Positions 1 through 5,619 of a stretch of 8,247 bases of DNA are shown one piece after another. The first letter of the stretch is position 1; each line of letters begins with the position of its first letter. Source of the stretch: Clostridia bacterium (lineage in GTDB: Bacteria; Bacillota; Clostridia; Oscillospirales; Acutalibacteraceae). The stretch covers positions 1-8,247 of the forward strand of contig CAAGJJ010000083.1 of NCBI GenBank assembly GCA_900770165.1, given 5' to 3'. The notes under the pieces were generated by a model. The model did not search any database. It had not been told where the DNA came from and saw nothing but the letters and a program-made list of their open reading frames with translations. Position numbers and translations under genes: made by a program.

Positions 1-55
1 CAATGACAGTTTAACTTAGGTATCTATTTTTGTAAAATCATTTACTCTTTACACT

Positions 56-469
56 TTGAATTATACAGGAAGCTACTATAATAACATTTTTAGGCGATTG
101 AGTGGGTCGATTGAGGTATATGAAGGAATTATTAAGGCGTGTGCCATAGTTAACAGTAATTCTAATAAAGAGTATAAAAGGGTAGCGTGGAAAGTAAATG
201 AAAGAGATAATAATGTATGGATAATCCATGCTCTTGCAGTGCGATATGAGTACCGCGGTATGGGTCTTGCTACTCAACTTGTAAAAAACATCATATCATA
301 TGCTAAGTTAGAAAACATTGAAGCCATTCATCTTGATGTAATAGATAAGAACACACTAGCTGACAAATTATATATCAAAGCAGGTTTTAAATACATAAGT
401 ACTGAAAACATTTTTTATGAGGTAGTTGGAAACAGGCAGTTTAGAATGTACGAATATGTGATAGAGTAG
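56..469 (+). pseudogene. GNAT family N-acetyltransferase, 5'-truncated
   Basis: The C-terminal two thirds of a GNAT acyltransferase, which moves an acetyl group from acetyl-CoA to an amine; the substrate cannot be told. Counting from the TTG at 56, the central strand (WIIHALAV, about residues 55-62) is followed by the acetyl-CoA pyrophosphate loop RGMGLA (67-72) and the C-terminal motif LYIKAGFKYI (about 105-114), so the cofactor core is complete. The usual N-terminal strand and helices, roughly 30 residues, are missing. The frame opens only after a TAG at 17-19 and has no ATG or ribosome site near position 56. I therefore read it as a gene that lost its 5' end, although a start left of the window interrupted by that TAG is also possible. 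Family assignment is firm; activity is doubtful. Confidence 0.7.
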
Positions 470-489
470 AAAGTAGTATTAGAAATACG

Positions 490-509
490 CATATAATGCG
501 CATTATATG
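490..509. promoter_or_regulatory. 20-bp perfect palindrome with TATAAT on both strands
   Basis: CATATAATGCGCATTATATG is an uninterrupted, perfectly self-complementary 20-mer between the GNAT remnant and the kptA remnant. It carries a -10 hexamer TATAAT reading in each direction (492-497 on plus, 502-507 on minus). No good -35 box lies 17 bp upstream on the plus strand (the hexamer there is GAAAGT). It could be a symmetric promoter core, an operator for a dimeric repressor, or chance in AT-rich DNA. Confidence 0.4.
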
Positions 510-551
510 TCTTACAGGAAGCTATAAAAGAAAACTAAAGGGGGGATAACA

Positions 552-778
552 ATGGGCTTAACGGACACAAGCAAATTTTTAAGTCTTATTTTGCGGCATA
601 AACCGGAAACAATAGGAATCAAACTTGATGAACATGGCTGGGCAGCAGGCATGGAAAGCCTGTGGTGTATAGGGTGGTAGCCGGAAAGATGGCAGATGAA
701 GGATTTGAGTTTTTCTTATCTGTAAATGGAGTATGGCTTACGAAGGCTGTTCCGGCAGAGTATTTAAGCAAAATATAG
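552..778 (+). pseudogene. kptA: RNA 2'-phosphotransferase (KptA/Tpt1), internal deletion and frameshift
   Basis: KptA/Tpt1 removes a 2'-phosphate from RNA using NAD+, giving nicotinamide and ADP-ribose 1'',2''-cyclic phosphate. The start is clear: ATG at 552 behind a strong AAAGGGGGGAT site. The first 31 codons match the KptA N-terminus (KFLSLILRHKPE then IKLDEHGW), including the catalytic Arg-His pair in LRHKP. The next bases jump, in another frame, to the family C-terminus: RHGKPVVYRV from 647, then FEFFLSVNGVWLTK and a stop at 776-778. The original frame stops at 678-680 after 42 codons. About 100 central residues, including one of the family's catalytic arginines, are absent relative to the usual length near 180. 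It is non-functional as read. The neighbouring macrodomain and NUDIX genes act on the same class of ADP-ribose products. Confidence 0.85.
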
Positions 779-831
779 TAATATAAGAATAAAAACTAAA
801 TATAAAAAGCAATAGTAAAGAAGGAATGATT

Positions 832-1074
832 GTGAATATAAGATATGCAACAATGGCTGATTTAGACGATATTGCATCGGTTGAATCTGTATGTTTTACT
901 GTCTTAGAGGCAGCAACTAAAGAAGAATTTGAGCAAAGAATAAAATATTTTGGGAATCATTTCTGGCTTATGTTTGATGAGGGTATAACTGATAAATCTA
1001 CTCATGGAAATGTCCTGTGGCACCAGATGAGATTGGATTTTGAACTAAGAAATAATGGAGTGAAGCAGATATGA
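832..1074 (+). pseudogene. GNAT family N-acetyltransferase with in-frame internal deletion
   Basis: The first 48 or so residues (IRYATMADLDDIASVES through GNHFWLMFD) look like the N-terminus of a GNAT protein. The remainder (EGITDKSTHGNVLWHQMRL) looks like the extreme C-terminus of the same family. The middle, with the acetyl-CoA loop Q/RxxGxG/A, is absent; I estimate 80-90 residues lost at about 976-984, with the frame preserved. I chose the GTG at 832 because AAGGA (821-825) is well spaced for it and abuts the ATG at 826. The stop overlaps the flavodoxin start (ATGA at 1071-1074), so the deletion has left translational coupling intact. The resulting peptide of about 80 residues should not bind acetyl-CoA. 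It might still be made; that is inference. Confidence 0.7.
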
Positions 1075-1514
1075 AAACAGTTATTATATACGCGTCGGTT
1101 CATCACAATAATACAAAAGAGCTGGTATGTGCAATAGCAGCTGAAAATGATATTGATGTAGTTGATGCAACTAAGATTACTGAAAAGGACTTATCAGGGT
1201 ATGATCTTATAGGTTTTGCTTCTGGTATTTATTTTGGCAAGATGCATCAGTCCGTAATTAACTTTGCAGAAGTGAATCTTCCAGAGAATAAGGATGTCTT
1301 TCTTATATGCACTTATGGAGGAAAGCCGGTCTTTGATTCTATAAAGAAAATTGTTAAAGAAAAGCAGGGAAGAATTGTGGGAGAATTTTCTTGTAAGGGA
1401 TTTGACACATTTGGACCATTCAAACTTATTGGAGGCATATCAAAAGGACATCCGGATAAGAATGATTTGGATAATGCAAAGGCTTTTTTCAAAGAGTTGG
1501 AAAAGGGAAAGTGA
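1071..1514 (+). CDS. Flavodoxin-domain protein
   Basis: A 147-residue flavodoxin-like protein expected to bind FMN and act as a small cytoplasmic redox carrier or reductase; its partner is unknown. The first strand KTVIIYAS runs into the phosphate-binding loop SVHHNNT (residues 9-15), the equivalent of the classical T/SxTGNT loop. The second strand motif YDLIGFASGIYFGKMH (about 44-59) and the FMN-side segment FLICTYGG (about 76-83) follow. The C-terminus has the GFDTFGPFKLIGG-KGHP signature seen in this short flavodoxin subgroup. Length fits the subgroup, so this is one of the few intact genes on the left side. The start overlaps the preceding GNAT stop by ATGA, indicating translational coupling. 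Confidence 0.85.
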   Translation: MKTVIIYASVHHNNTKELVCAIAAENDIDVVDATKITEKDLSGYDLIGFASGIYFGKMHQSVINFAEVNLPENKDVFLICTYGGKPVFDSIKKIVKEKQGRIVGEFSCKGFDTFGPFKLIGGISKGHPDKNDLDNAKAFFKELEKGK

Positions 1515-1554
1515 TTTAAAAGTATCATTATGTATATTGTATACACCTATGCAC

Positions 1555-1587
1555 AAAAAAACAGAGACTCTTCCCACGGAGTCTCTG
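1555..1587 (-). terminator. Rho-independent terminator, minus-strand orientation (relic)
   Basis: A perfect 9-bp stem CAGAGACTC (1562-1570) / GAGTCTCTG (1579-1587) encloses an 8-nt loop. The A7 tract at 1555-1561 becomes a T7 tract directly after the stem on the minus strand, the classic intrinsic terminator layout. No minus-strand gene ends here. On the plus strand the stem is followed by CAAAGG, not T residues, so it would work poorly for the flavodoxin operon. It looks like half of a bidirectional terminator whose right flank was removed by the deletion that also cut the macrodomain gene. Confidence 0.75.
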
Positions 1588-1594
1588 CAAAGGT

Positions 1595-2092
1595 TTGTAT
1601 AAGAATATTATAATAGATTATGTTGACGTTATAGTAAATGCAGCAAATAACAGTCTCTTAGGAGGTGGCAGTGTTGATGGAGCAATTCACAGGGTAGCAG
1701 GGCCTGATCTTTTAAAAGAATGTAGGACGCTTCATGGATGTGAAACAGGAGAAGCAAAGATTACCAAAGGCTATAATCTGCCATGTGATTATGTTATACA
1801 TACAGTCGGACCTATATGGAGAGGCGGAAAGGATAATGAGGAGCAGTTGCTTGCCAGCTGTTATTATCATTCGCTTAAACTTGCAATGGAAAAAGGTATA
1901 AAAAGAATAGCGTTTCCATCTATATCAACAGGTGTTTATGGTTTTCCTGTTAAACTGGCAGCACACATTGCTGTAAATGTTGTGGCAAGATTTGAGCAGG
2001 AATTTCCAAAGCAAATAGAAGAAATATATTTTGTTCTGTTTGACAGAGATACAGAAGCAGCATATGAAAAAGAAGTTGATAAGCTATATTAA
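1595..2092 (+). pseudogene. Macrodomain protein (O-acetyl-ADP-ribose deacetylase type), 5'-truncated
   Basis: Macrodomains bind ADP-ribose and hydrolyse O-acetyl-ADP-ribose, ADP-ribose 1''-phosphate or protein-linked ADP-ribose. From residue 11 the match to the MacroD/YmdB type is strong: VDVIVNAANNSLLGGG (11-25), VDGAIHRVAGP (27-37), CETGEAKITKGYNLPCDYVIHTVGP, and the second loop SISTGVYGFP. The first strand and the GDIT segment, whose Asp contacts the adenine in this family, are missing. In their place is a short unrelated stretch joined to the relic terminator just upstream. The frame has no ATG at its 5' end; TTG at 1595 has only AGG one base away. One loop glycine of the usual GGGGVDGAIH is Ser (residue 26). 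Probably expressed poorly or not at all, and impaired if made. NUDIX follows 12 bp downstream. Confidence 0.75.
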
Positions 2093-2104
2093 ATGGAGTA
2101 ACAG

Positions 2105-2551
2105 ATGATAGAAAAAGTAGTATTCATGAACATGTGCATGATTAGTGATAATAAAGGAAATGTACTGGCCTTGGATAAAGTGGGCAAGAATTATTATGGT
2201 ACGACTTTCCCAGGTGGTCATGTAGAGGCAGGGGAGACTTTTATAGAATCAGTTATCAGGGAAGTATTTGAAGAAACTGGACTTACAATTAAAAATCCTA
2301 AGTTAATGGGAATATATCATTGGATATTAGGTGATGTACGAAATGTAGGTTTTTTATACAGGACAGATGAGTTTGAAGGCAAACTTATTTCATCAGATGA
2401 AGGAAGGGTGTATTGGATATCGGAAAAAGATTATCTAAAAAAATCTTTAGCTCCGGGTATGCAACAGGTATGGCAGATAATGCATTCAGATGTGCCTATG
2501 GAATGTCTGCAAACTATAACAGAAGAAGGAATTATAGCAAAGATACAGTAA
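2105..2551 (+). CDS. NUDIX hydrolase (MutT-like)
   Basis: A 148-residue NUDIX enzyme, which cleaves a nucleoside diphosphate linked to another group (for example 8-oxo-dGTP or ADP-ribose) with divalent metal. The Nudix box is complete: G38xxxxxE44 then REVFEETGL ending at Leu60, matching GX5EX7REUXEEXGU with all metal-binding glutamates present. Its overall pattern (NMCMI near the N-terminus, FEGKLISSDEGRVYWI in the second half) resembles the 8-oxo-dGTP diphosphatase-annotated group common in Firmicutes. The ATG at 2105 follows GGAG at 2096-2099 and lies 12 bp after the macrodomain stop, so the two are probably one transcript. The pairing with macrodomain and KptA makes an ADP-ribose-type substrate worth considering, but specificity cannot be read from the sequence. 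Confidence 0.88.
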   Translation: MIEKVVFMNMCMISDNKGNVLALDKVGKNYYGTTFPGGHVEAGETFIESVIREVFEETGLTIKNPKLMGIYHWILGDVRNVGFLYRTDEFEGKLISSDEGRVYWISEKDYLKKSLAPGMQQVWQIMHSDVPMECLQTITEEGIIAKIQ

Positions 2552-2574
2552 GATTTTAAGTGAGGGAATAAGGA

Positions 2575-2850
2575 ATGGGAAGAGCATCAATTAAAGAGAA
2601 TAAGAATGTATACCAGTTAAAAAGAGAGGAGCTAGGACTTAGCCGAGAAAAGGCAAGTGAACTTTTAGAGTGCGTGCCTCCAGAGAGAATTGAAAAAATA
2701 GACAGTGAGAAGGTGCTGCCACATCCGGAAGAAGTACTCATAATGGCTGATAAGTATAAATCATCGGAATTGTGTAATTATTATTGCTCAAATCAGTGTC
2801 CAATTGGACAGCAATATGTTCCAGAGATTATTTTGACTATGCATTTTTAG
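2575..2850 (+). pseudogene. XRE-type helix-turn-helix regulator, 3'-truncated
   Basis: The N-terminal part of a DNA-binding regulator. An HTH of the Cro/C1 type is visible at about residues 12-60 (YQLKREELGLSREKASELLE then PPERIEKIDSEKVLPHPEEV). A compact cysteine-bearing tail follows, CNYYCSNQCPIG (C-x3-C-x3-C), and then YVPEI. In proteins of this type that I recognise, YVPEI continues into a helical C-terminal region of several dozen residues. Here it runs for six foreign codons to a TAG at 2848-2850, so the gene was cut near 2826 and joined out of frame to an exonuclease fragment. The ATG at 2575 has GAGGG at 2562-2566. The DNA-binding half is intact and might still be made. The role of the cysteines (metal or structural) is inference. 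Confidence 0.65.
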
Positions 2851-3251
2851 CTAATGCAGGAATTAGGTTTAAACATGGTACTATAATATACGATCCAATG
2901 ATAGAATTTGCTAAGATATATGGAGAATGGAACAATTATTATGGTAACCATACATATCAAAAGCTAACAAATGCGGCATGTTATTATGGTTATAATTTTG
3001 ATGAGTTGGTTCACGATAGTTTAGAGGATGTCAAAGCGACATTAGTTGTTTATAATGCGATTAAGAAAAAATTGCCGTCATATGTGTGGATGTCAACACA
3101 GTTGTTAATCAAAGAAAAAGAGGTAATATTTGAAAGTGATGATGTTACGGAAGTTATTGACAAGGCAAAAGAATTATTTGGTCAATGCAAAAGGAATATG
3201 ATTAACAATCACATCAAAAGTGGTTTGAATTTTGAATATTTTATTTGCTAA
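2826..3251 (+). pseudogene. DEDDh 3'-5' exonuclease (DnaQ/RNase T-like), 5'-truncated
   Basis: C-terminal half of a DnaQ-like exonuclease, a nuclease removing nucleotides from a 3' end with two metal ions. Visible are the Exo II motif FDYAFL (2832-2849, catalytic Asp at 2835) and the Exo III motif HDSLEDVKAT, with catalytic His at 3012 and Asp at 3027. The segment DPMIEFAKIYGEW between them is typical. The Exo I motif DxE, needed for metal binding, lies in the lost N-terminus. In-frame codons upstream (2784-2825) are the XRE gene read in the wrong frame, which places the fusion at about 2826-2834. No start or ribosome site serves this fragment, so it should be dead. The last 50 residues (from LLIKEKEVIFES) resemble nothing I recognise and may be a further junction or a divergent tail. 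Confidence 0.7.
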
Positions 3252-3354
3252 AATAGAAATTGTTAGGTTAGATAATATGGGCGATTTCTGTATTACCAAT
3301 ATAAAGAGTTTGAAAAATCGGAAGTTATAAGAAGTGGAAAAGGAGGACAAGTTA

Positions 3355-3705
3355 ATGATAAAAAAAATAGCCATTGTACCCTATGTAACTAATGGGAGAA
3401 ATTCACAGGTTGGACATGATGGACATTTTAATATTTTTAAAAAAAAGAGAAGTACTGTATTAAAAGAAAATTTACAGTCTGTAATTAAAGCAAAAAATTG
3501 GGAAGTGGAAGTAATTGTTGATGTCAACCACGGAGATTTACAATCGCTGAAACGAGAAGGAGTAAACTTGTTTTTAATTCCAGAAGATATTGCTAGGTAT
3601 ATAGACTACAGCAGTGTTAGTAAGGATGAGTGTTTCAAATTAACACATGATGAATATGAAAGCGGAAATATAGATAGAGTAGTGAAATACATAGAAGAAA
3701 ATTGA
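3355..3705 (+). CDS. Hypothetical small alpha/beta protein
   Basis: I do not recognise this 116-residue protein. It starts with a hydrophobic strand (KKIAIVPYV, residues 2-10), followed by a polar loop with NGRNSQVGHDGHFNIFKKKR. A helix (LKENLQSVIKAKNW) leads into a second strand (EVEVIVDV), and a third strand (VNLFLIP) lies further on. This is an alternating alpha/beta pattern of the kind seen in small Rossmann-like or PTS IIB-like folds. No signal peptide or membrane segment is seen. The start is ATG 3355, because AGGAGG (3341-3346) sits 8 bp before it and would lie inside any longer reading from GTG 3334. It stands apart from the broken genes upstream, with 103 bp between, and looks complete. 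Confidence 0.6.
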   Translation: MIKKIAIVPYVTNGRNSQVGHDGHFNIFKKKRSTVLKENLQSVIKAKNWEVEVIVDVNHGDLQSLKREGVNLFLIPEDIARYIDYSSVSKDECFKLTHDEYESGNIDRVVKYIEEN

Positions 3706-3778
3706 AACATAATCTCTTAGATGAGCTTATCAAATTTTAGATTTTCAATAATCATGGGATAAAAATAACAGGGAGGAT

Positions 3779-3804
3779 TATAGTTTTCGGAATAAAGCCG
3801 ATAT
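3779..3804 (+). promoter_or_regulatory. Candidate sigma-D / sigma-28 type promoter
   Basis: GCCGATAT at 3797-3804 is an exact match to the -10 element of Bacillus sigma-D (FliA-like) promoters. TATAGTTT at 3779-3786 differs by one base from the TAAAGTTT -35 element. The spacer is 10 bp, one shorter than typical. It lies 58 bp upstream of the DUF6033-like start. If real, the downstream gene belongs to the motility/flagellin regulon; the match rests on reading alone. Confidence 0.45.
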
Positions 3805-3861
3805 ATAATATTAGAAACAATAAATAATAAAGAACGGATTCAGAGAAGGAGGACAAAGGAT

Positions 3862-4617
3862 ATGTCAATGAATGTGAATACAACGGGTACTGTTTATGGA
3901 AGTTATCAGAATACCTACAAGGCAGGTACAGTAGATAAGAAAAAAGAAACAGCGAAAACAACAGAAAATGATAAGGTCAAGAAAAATGTGACAGAAAGTA
4001 TAGCCGAAAAAAATCTAAGTAAAGAGGCACAAAAAATGCTTAAAGATATGCGTGGCTCAAGAACAGATATGGACTTTATGGTTGCAGATTTTGAAAATGG
4101 TGATAATGCTAAAGATATTTTAGCACAAAGTGATAAAGAGTTTACGGTTATTTTCTCAAAGGAAGAAATGGAGAAGATGGCATCCGATCCCAAATATTAT
4201 GCTGAAAAGATGCATAGTATTGAAGGTGCTTTGCGTATGTCGGATGAAATCAATGCTCAGTTTGGATTTGAAAGAGCATTTGGTAAGACAAACGGAATAG
4301 AAAACAGTGCAGATACTGATACAAAAATAACAAAGTTTGGTATTTCTTTTAATAGTGATGGAACTACAACATTCTTTGCTCAATTAGAAAAAACATCAGC
4401 TAGTCAGAAAGAATATCTTGAAAAAATTCAGGAAAAGAAAGCTGCGGAGAAGAAAGAGGCGAAGAAAAAGGAACAATTAAAGCAAATTGAAGTAAAAAAA
4501 GCTACTGTTCAAGCAAATTCAAAAGATGAACTTTTGGATAAAATTAAAAATATTGAATGGAATTCTATCAAACCAGAGGATAATAAAATCGGTGGAAGAT
4601 TTGATTTTTCAATTTAG
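3862..4617 (+). CDS. DUF6033-like protein
   Basis: A 251-residue, highly charged protein of the type I recognise as DUF6033, found in Lachnospiraceae and of unknown function. The N-terminus (about 1-45) is polar and low-complexity (NTTGTVYGSYQNTYKAG, then Lys/Thr-rich). A conserved-looking core follows: LSKEAQKML near residue 53, MDFMVADFENGD (about 70-81), FTVIFSKEEMEKMASDPKYYAEKM and GISFNSDGTTTFFAQLEKT. A Lys/Glu-rich coiled-coil stretch (KEYLEKIQEKKAAEKKEAKKKE) precedes the C-terminus. No signal peptide. ATG 3862 has GGAGG at 3848-3852, 9 bp away; a second ATG at 3868 is less well spaced. A sigma-D-like promoter lies upstream. Its flagellar-protein-like disordered N-terminus is only suggestive. 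Confidence 0.65.
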   Translation: MSMNVNTTGTVYGSYQNTYKAGTVDKKKETAKTTENDKVKKNVTESIAEKNLSKEAQKMLKDMRGSRTDMDFMVADFENGDNAKDILAQSDKEFTVIFSKEEMEKMASDPKYYAEKMHSIEGALRMSDEINAQFGFERAFGKTNGIENSADTDTKITKFGISFNSDGTTTFFAQLEKTSASQKEYLEKIQEKKAAEKKEAKKKEQLKQIEVKKATVQANSKDELLDKIKNIEWNSIKPEDNKIGGRFDFSI

Positions 4618-4664
4618 TATATTTAGATGGGGATGATTACATAAAGTATGGAGGTAGATTCATT

Positions 4665-5207
4665 ATGAGAAAACGTTTTTTTTCTATTATTGTATGTGTT
4701 GTCATGCTTTTTACAATGAATGTCACAGCTTTTGCGGCAGAAACTCAGGAAAATTATTCGGAGACGGAGAAAACAATGACATTTGAAATAACTCCGACAG
4801 CATTAACTTCTGGATCATCACGACATTCTGTTGGAATGTTAAATTCCTTTTTTGGAACAAATGATACAGTGGCAACTTCCGCTCTTGGTTCTTTTACAAT
4901 CAGCAGCACATCTGTTCCGTCAGGCTCCACAATCAGTAAAATAGTGGTTACATCCACAAAAAGTAGTGGAAGTAGTGGAAACATCGAATTATTTGTTGCT
5001 AAAGATGAGGATAATGGAGATGGCACATTTGACAGATATACAGACAGCAAAAGTTGGAATAGTTCTCTTACTTTTGCAGATTTTGGCAATTATAATTTAA
5101 GCCCTGTTGGAAATTATTATGTTCAATTTGAATCTACAAGGTATTCAACGGGAACTGTTGCAGCAGCAACATTAAAAAATATTTATGTCACAGTATACTA
5201 TCATTAA
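4665..5207 (+). CDS. Small secreted protein of unknown function
   Basis: A 180-residue exported protein. It has a textbook signal peptide: MRKR, a hydrophobic core FFSIIVCVVMLFTMNV, and TAFA-AE as the likely signal peptidase I site after residue 24. The mature part is rich in Ser, Thr, Gly and aromatic residues and looks all-beta, with alternating strands such as IVVTSTK, IELFVAKDED, YYVQFES and NIYVTVYYH. No LPXTG, membrane anchor or lipobox is present, so it should be released or loosely surface-bound. I recognise no domain. ATG 4665 follows GGAGG at 4650-4654. It lies 47 bp after the DUF6033-like gene and before a terminator, so the two could share a transcript. Confidence 0.75.
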   Translation: MRKRFFSIIVCVVMLFTMNVTAFAAETQENYSETEKTMTFEITPTALTSGSSRHSVGMLNSFFGTNDTVATSALGSFTISSTSVPSGSTISKIVVTSTKSSGSSGNIELFVAKDEDNGDGTFDRYTDSKSWNSSLTFADFGNYNLSPVGNYYVQFESTRYSTGTVAAATLKNIYVTVYYH

Positions 5208-5231
5208 AATTTTATAATCCCCATTCTAAAC

Positions 5232-5277
5232 AAGCAAAGATGTTGTTATTCAGTTAGCAGCATCTTTGCTTTTAATT
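5232..5277 (+). terminator. Rho-independent terminator after the secreted-protein gene
   Basis: An 11-bp stem AAGCAAAGATG (5232-5242) / CATCTTTGCTT (5261-5271) with an 18-nt loop is followed by a short T-rich tail, TTAATT. It ends 64 bp beyond the stop of the secreted protein. The loop is long and the tail weak, so termination may be partial. Confidence 0.7.
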
Positions 5278-5304
5278 GTATAATTGATATGACTATTGAG
5301 TTAG

Positions 5305-5397
5305 AATGACATTGATAGCGATAGAAAGCTATATATTACAGAAGCAGACTTTGATAAAAAAGCATTTGAGAGATTATATAAATTGAATATTATATAA
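5305..5397 (+). pseudogene. Possible C-terminal coding remnant
   Basis: After a TAG at 5302-5304 a short frame reads NDIDSDRKLYITEADFDKKA and on to a TAA at 5395-5397, 30 codons with no start or ribosome site. Its amino acid mix is protein-like (acidic-aromatic helix) and unlike random AT-rich translation, so it may be the 3' end of a lost gene. I recognise no family. It lies just before repeat copy 1. Confidence 0.2.
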
Positions 5398-5442
5398 TCA
5401 GAGGTATATAGAACATGCACAGAGACACTATATTTCAATATG

Positions 5443-5467
5443 AAACAATGGTGCCTGACACAATAAA
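5443..5467. repeat. Dispersed 25-bp repeat, copy 1
   Basis: AAACAATGGTGCC followed by TGACACAATAAA, identical over 25 bp to copies at 6891 and 7092, all in the same orientation. The core ATGGTG-CCTGA-CACAAT can fold as a 6-bp hairpin with one mismatch. It lies between a possible coding remnant and the AAA ATPase unit. Its GACACAAT (5457-5464) has an inverted partner ATTGTGTC at 5504-5511. Confidence 0.85.
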
Positions 5468-5488
5468 AACGCATAGCCAAACTTCGCT

Positions 5489-5579
5489 CGGTATAACTGC
5501 CTGATTGTGTCGAAATTCGTATTTTATCAATTATATCTGATAAAACTGGATTTGCGGTATTGAAAATCAGTTATAGCCG
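5489..5579. repeat. Nested imperfect inverted repeat upstream of the AAA ATPase
   Basis: The outer arms CGGTATAACTG (5489-5499) and CAGTTATAGCCG (5568-5579) pair apart from one bulged base. The inner arms TTTTATCA (5522-5529) and TGATAAAA (5538-5545) pair perfectly around an 8-nt loop. The stretch between is partly complementary. The whole 91-bp unit could form a long cruciform or RNA hairpin 40 bp before the ATPase start. It has no terminator-like T tract. Operator, leader RNA structure and mobile-element end are all possible. Confidence 0.5.
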
Positions 5580-5619
5580 TGGTACCATATAGACAGTTTC
5601 AGAAGGGAGGCTGGTCTAC

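Noticed and set aside
64..524. 12-bp direct repeat TACAGGAAGCTA at 64-75 and 513-524.
   Set aside because: Short and inside or beside AT-rich coding DNA, with no related structure; possible as chance. Would matter only if found at ends of a known element.
1313..1602. Minus-strand and second plus-strand frames over the flavodoxin 3' end.
   Set aside because: They overlap a clear flavodoxin reading, have no ribosome sites and show no protein-like pattern.
2575..3251. Toxin-antitoxin pair (XRE plus downstream gene).
   Set aside because: The downstream reading is an N-terminally truncated DEDDh exonuclease without a start, and the XRE protein is cut; no operon of two intact small genes exists.
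3341..3855. AGGAGGACAA occurring twice (about 3341 and 3847) as a repeat element.
   Set aside because: Both are ribosome-binding sites at the expected distance from start codons; similarity reflects function.
4754..5089. 111-codon minus-strand frame antisense to the secreted-protein gene.
   Set aside because: The plus strand has a signal peptide, a ribosome site and a terminator; the minus frame has none and is a by-product of Ser/Thr codons.
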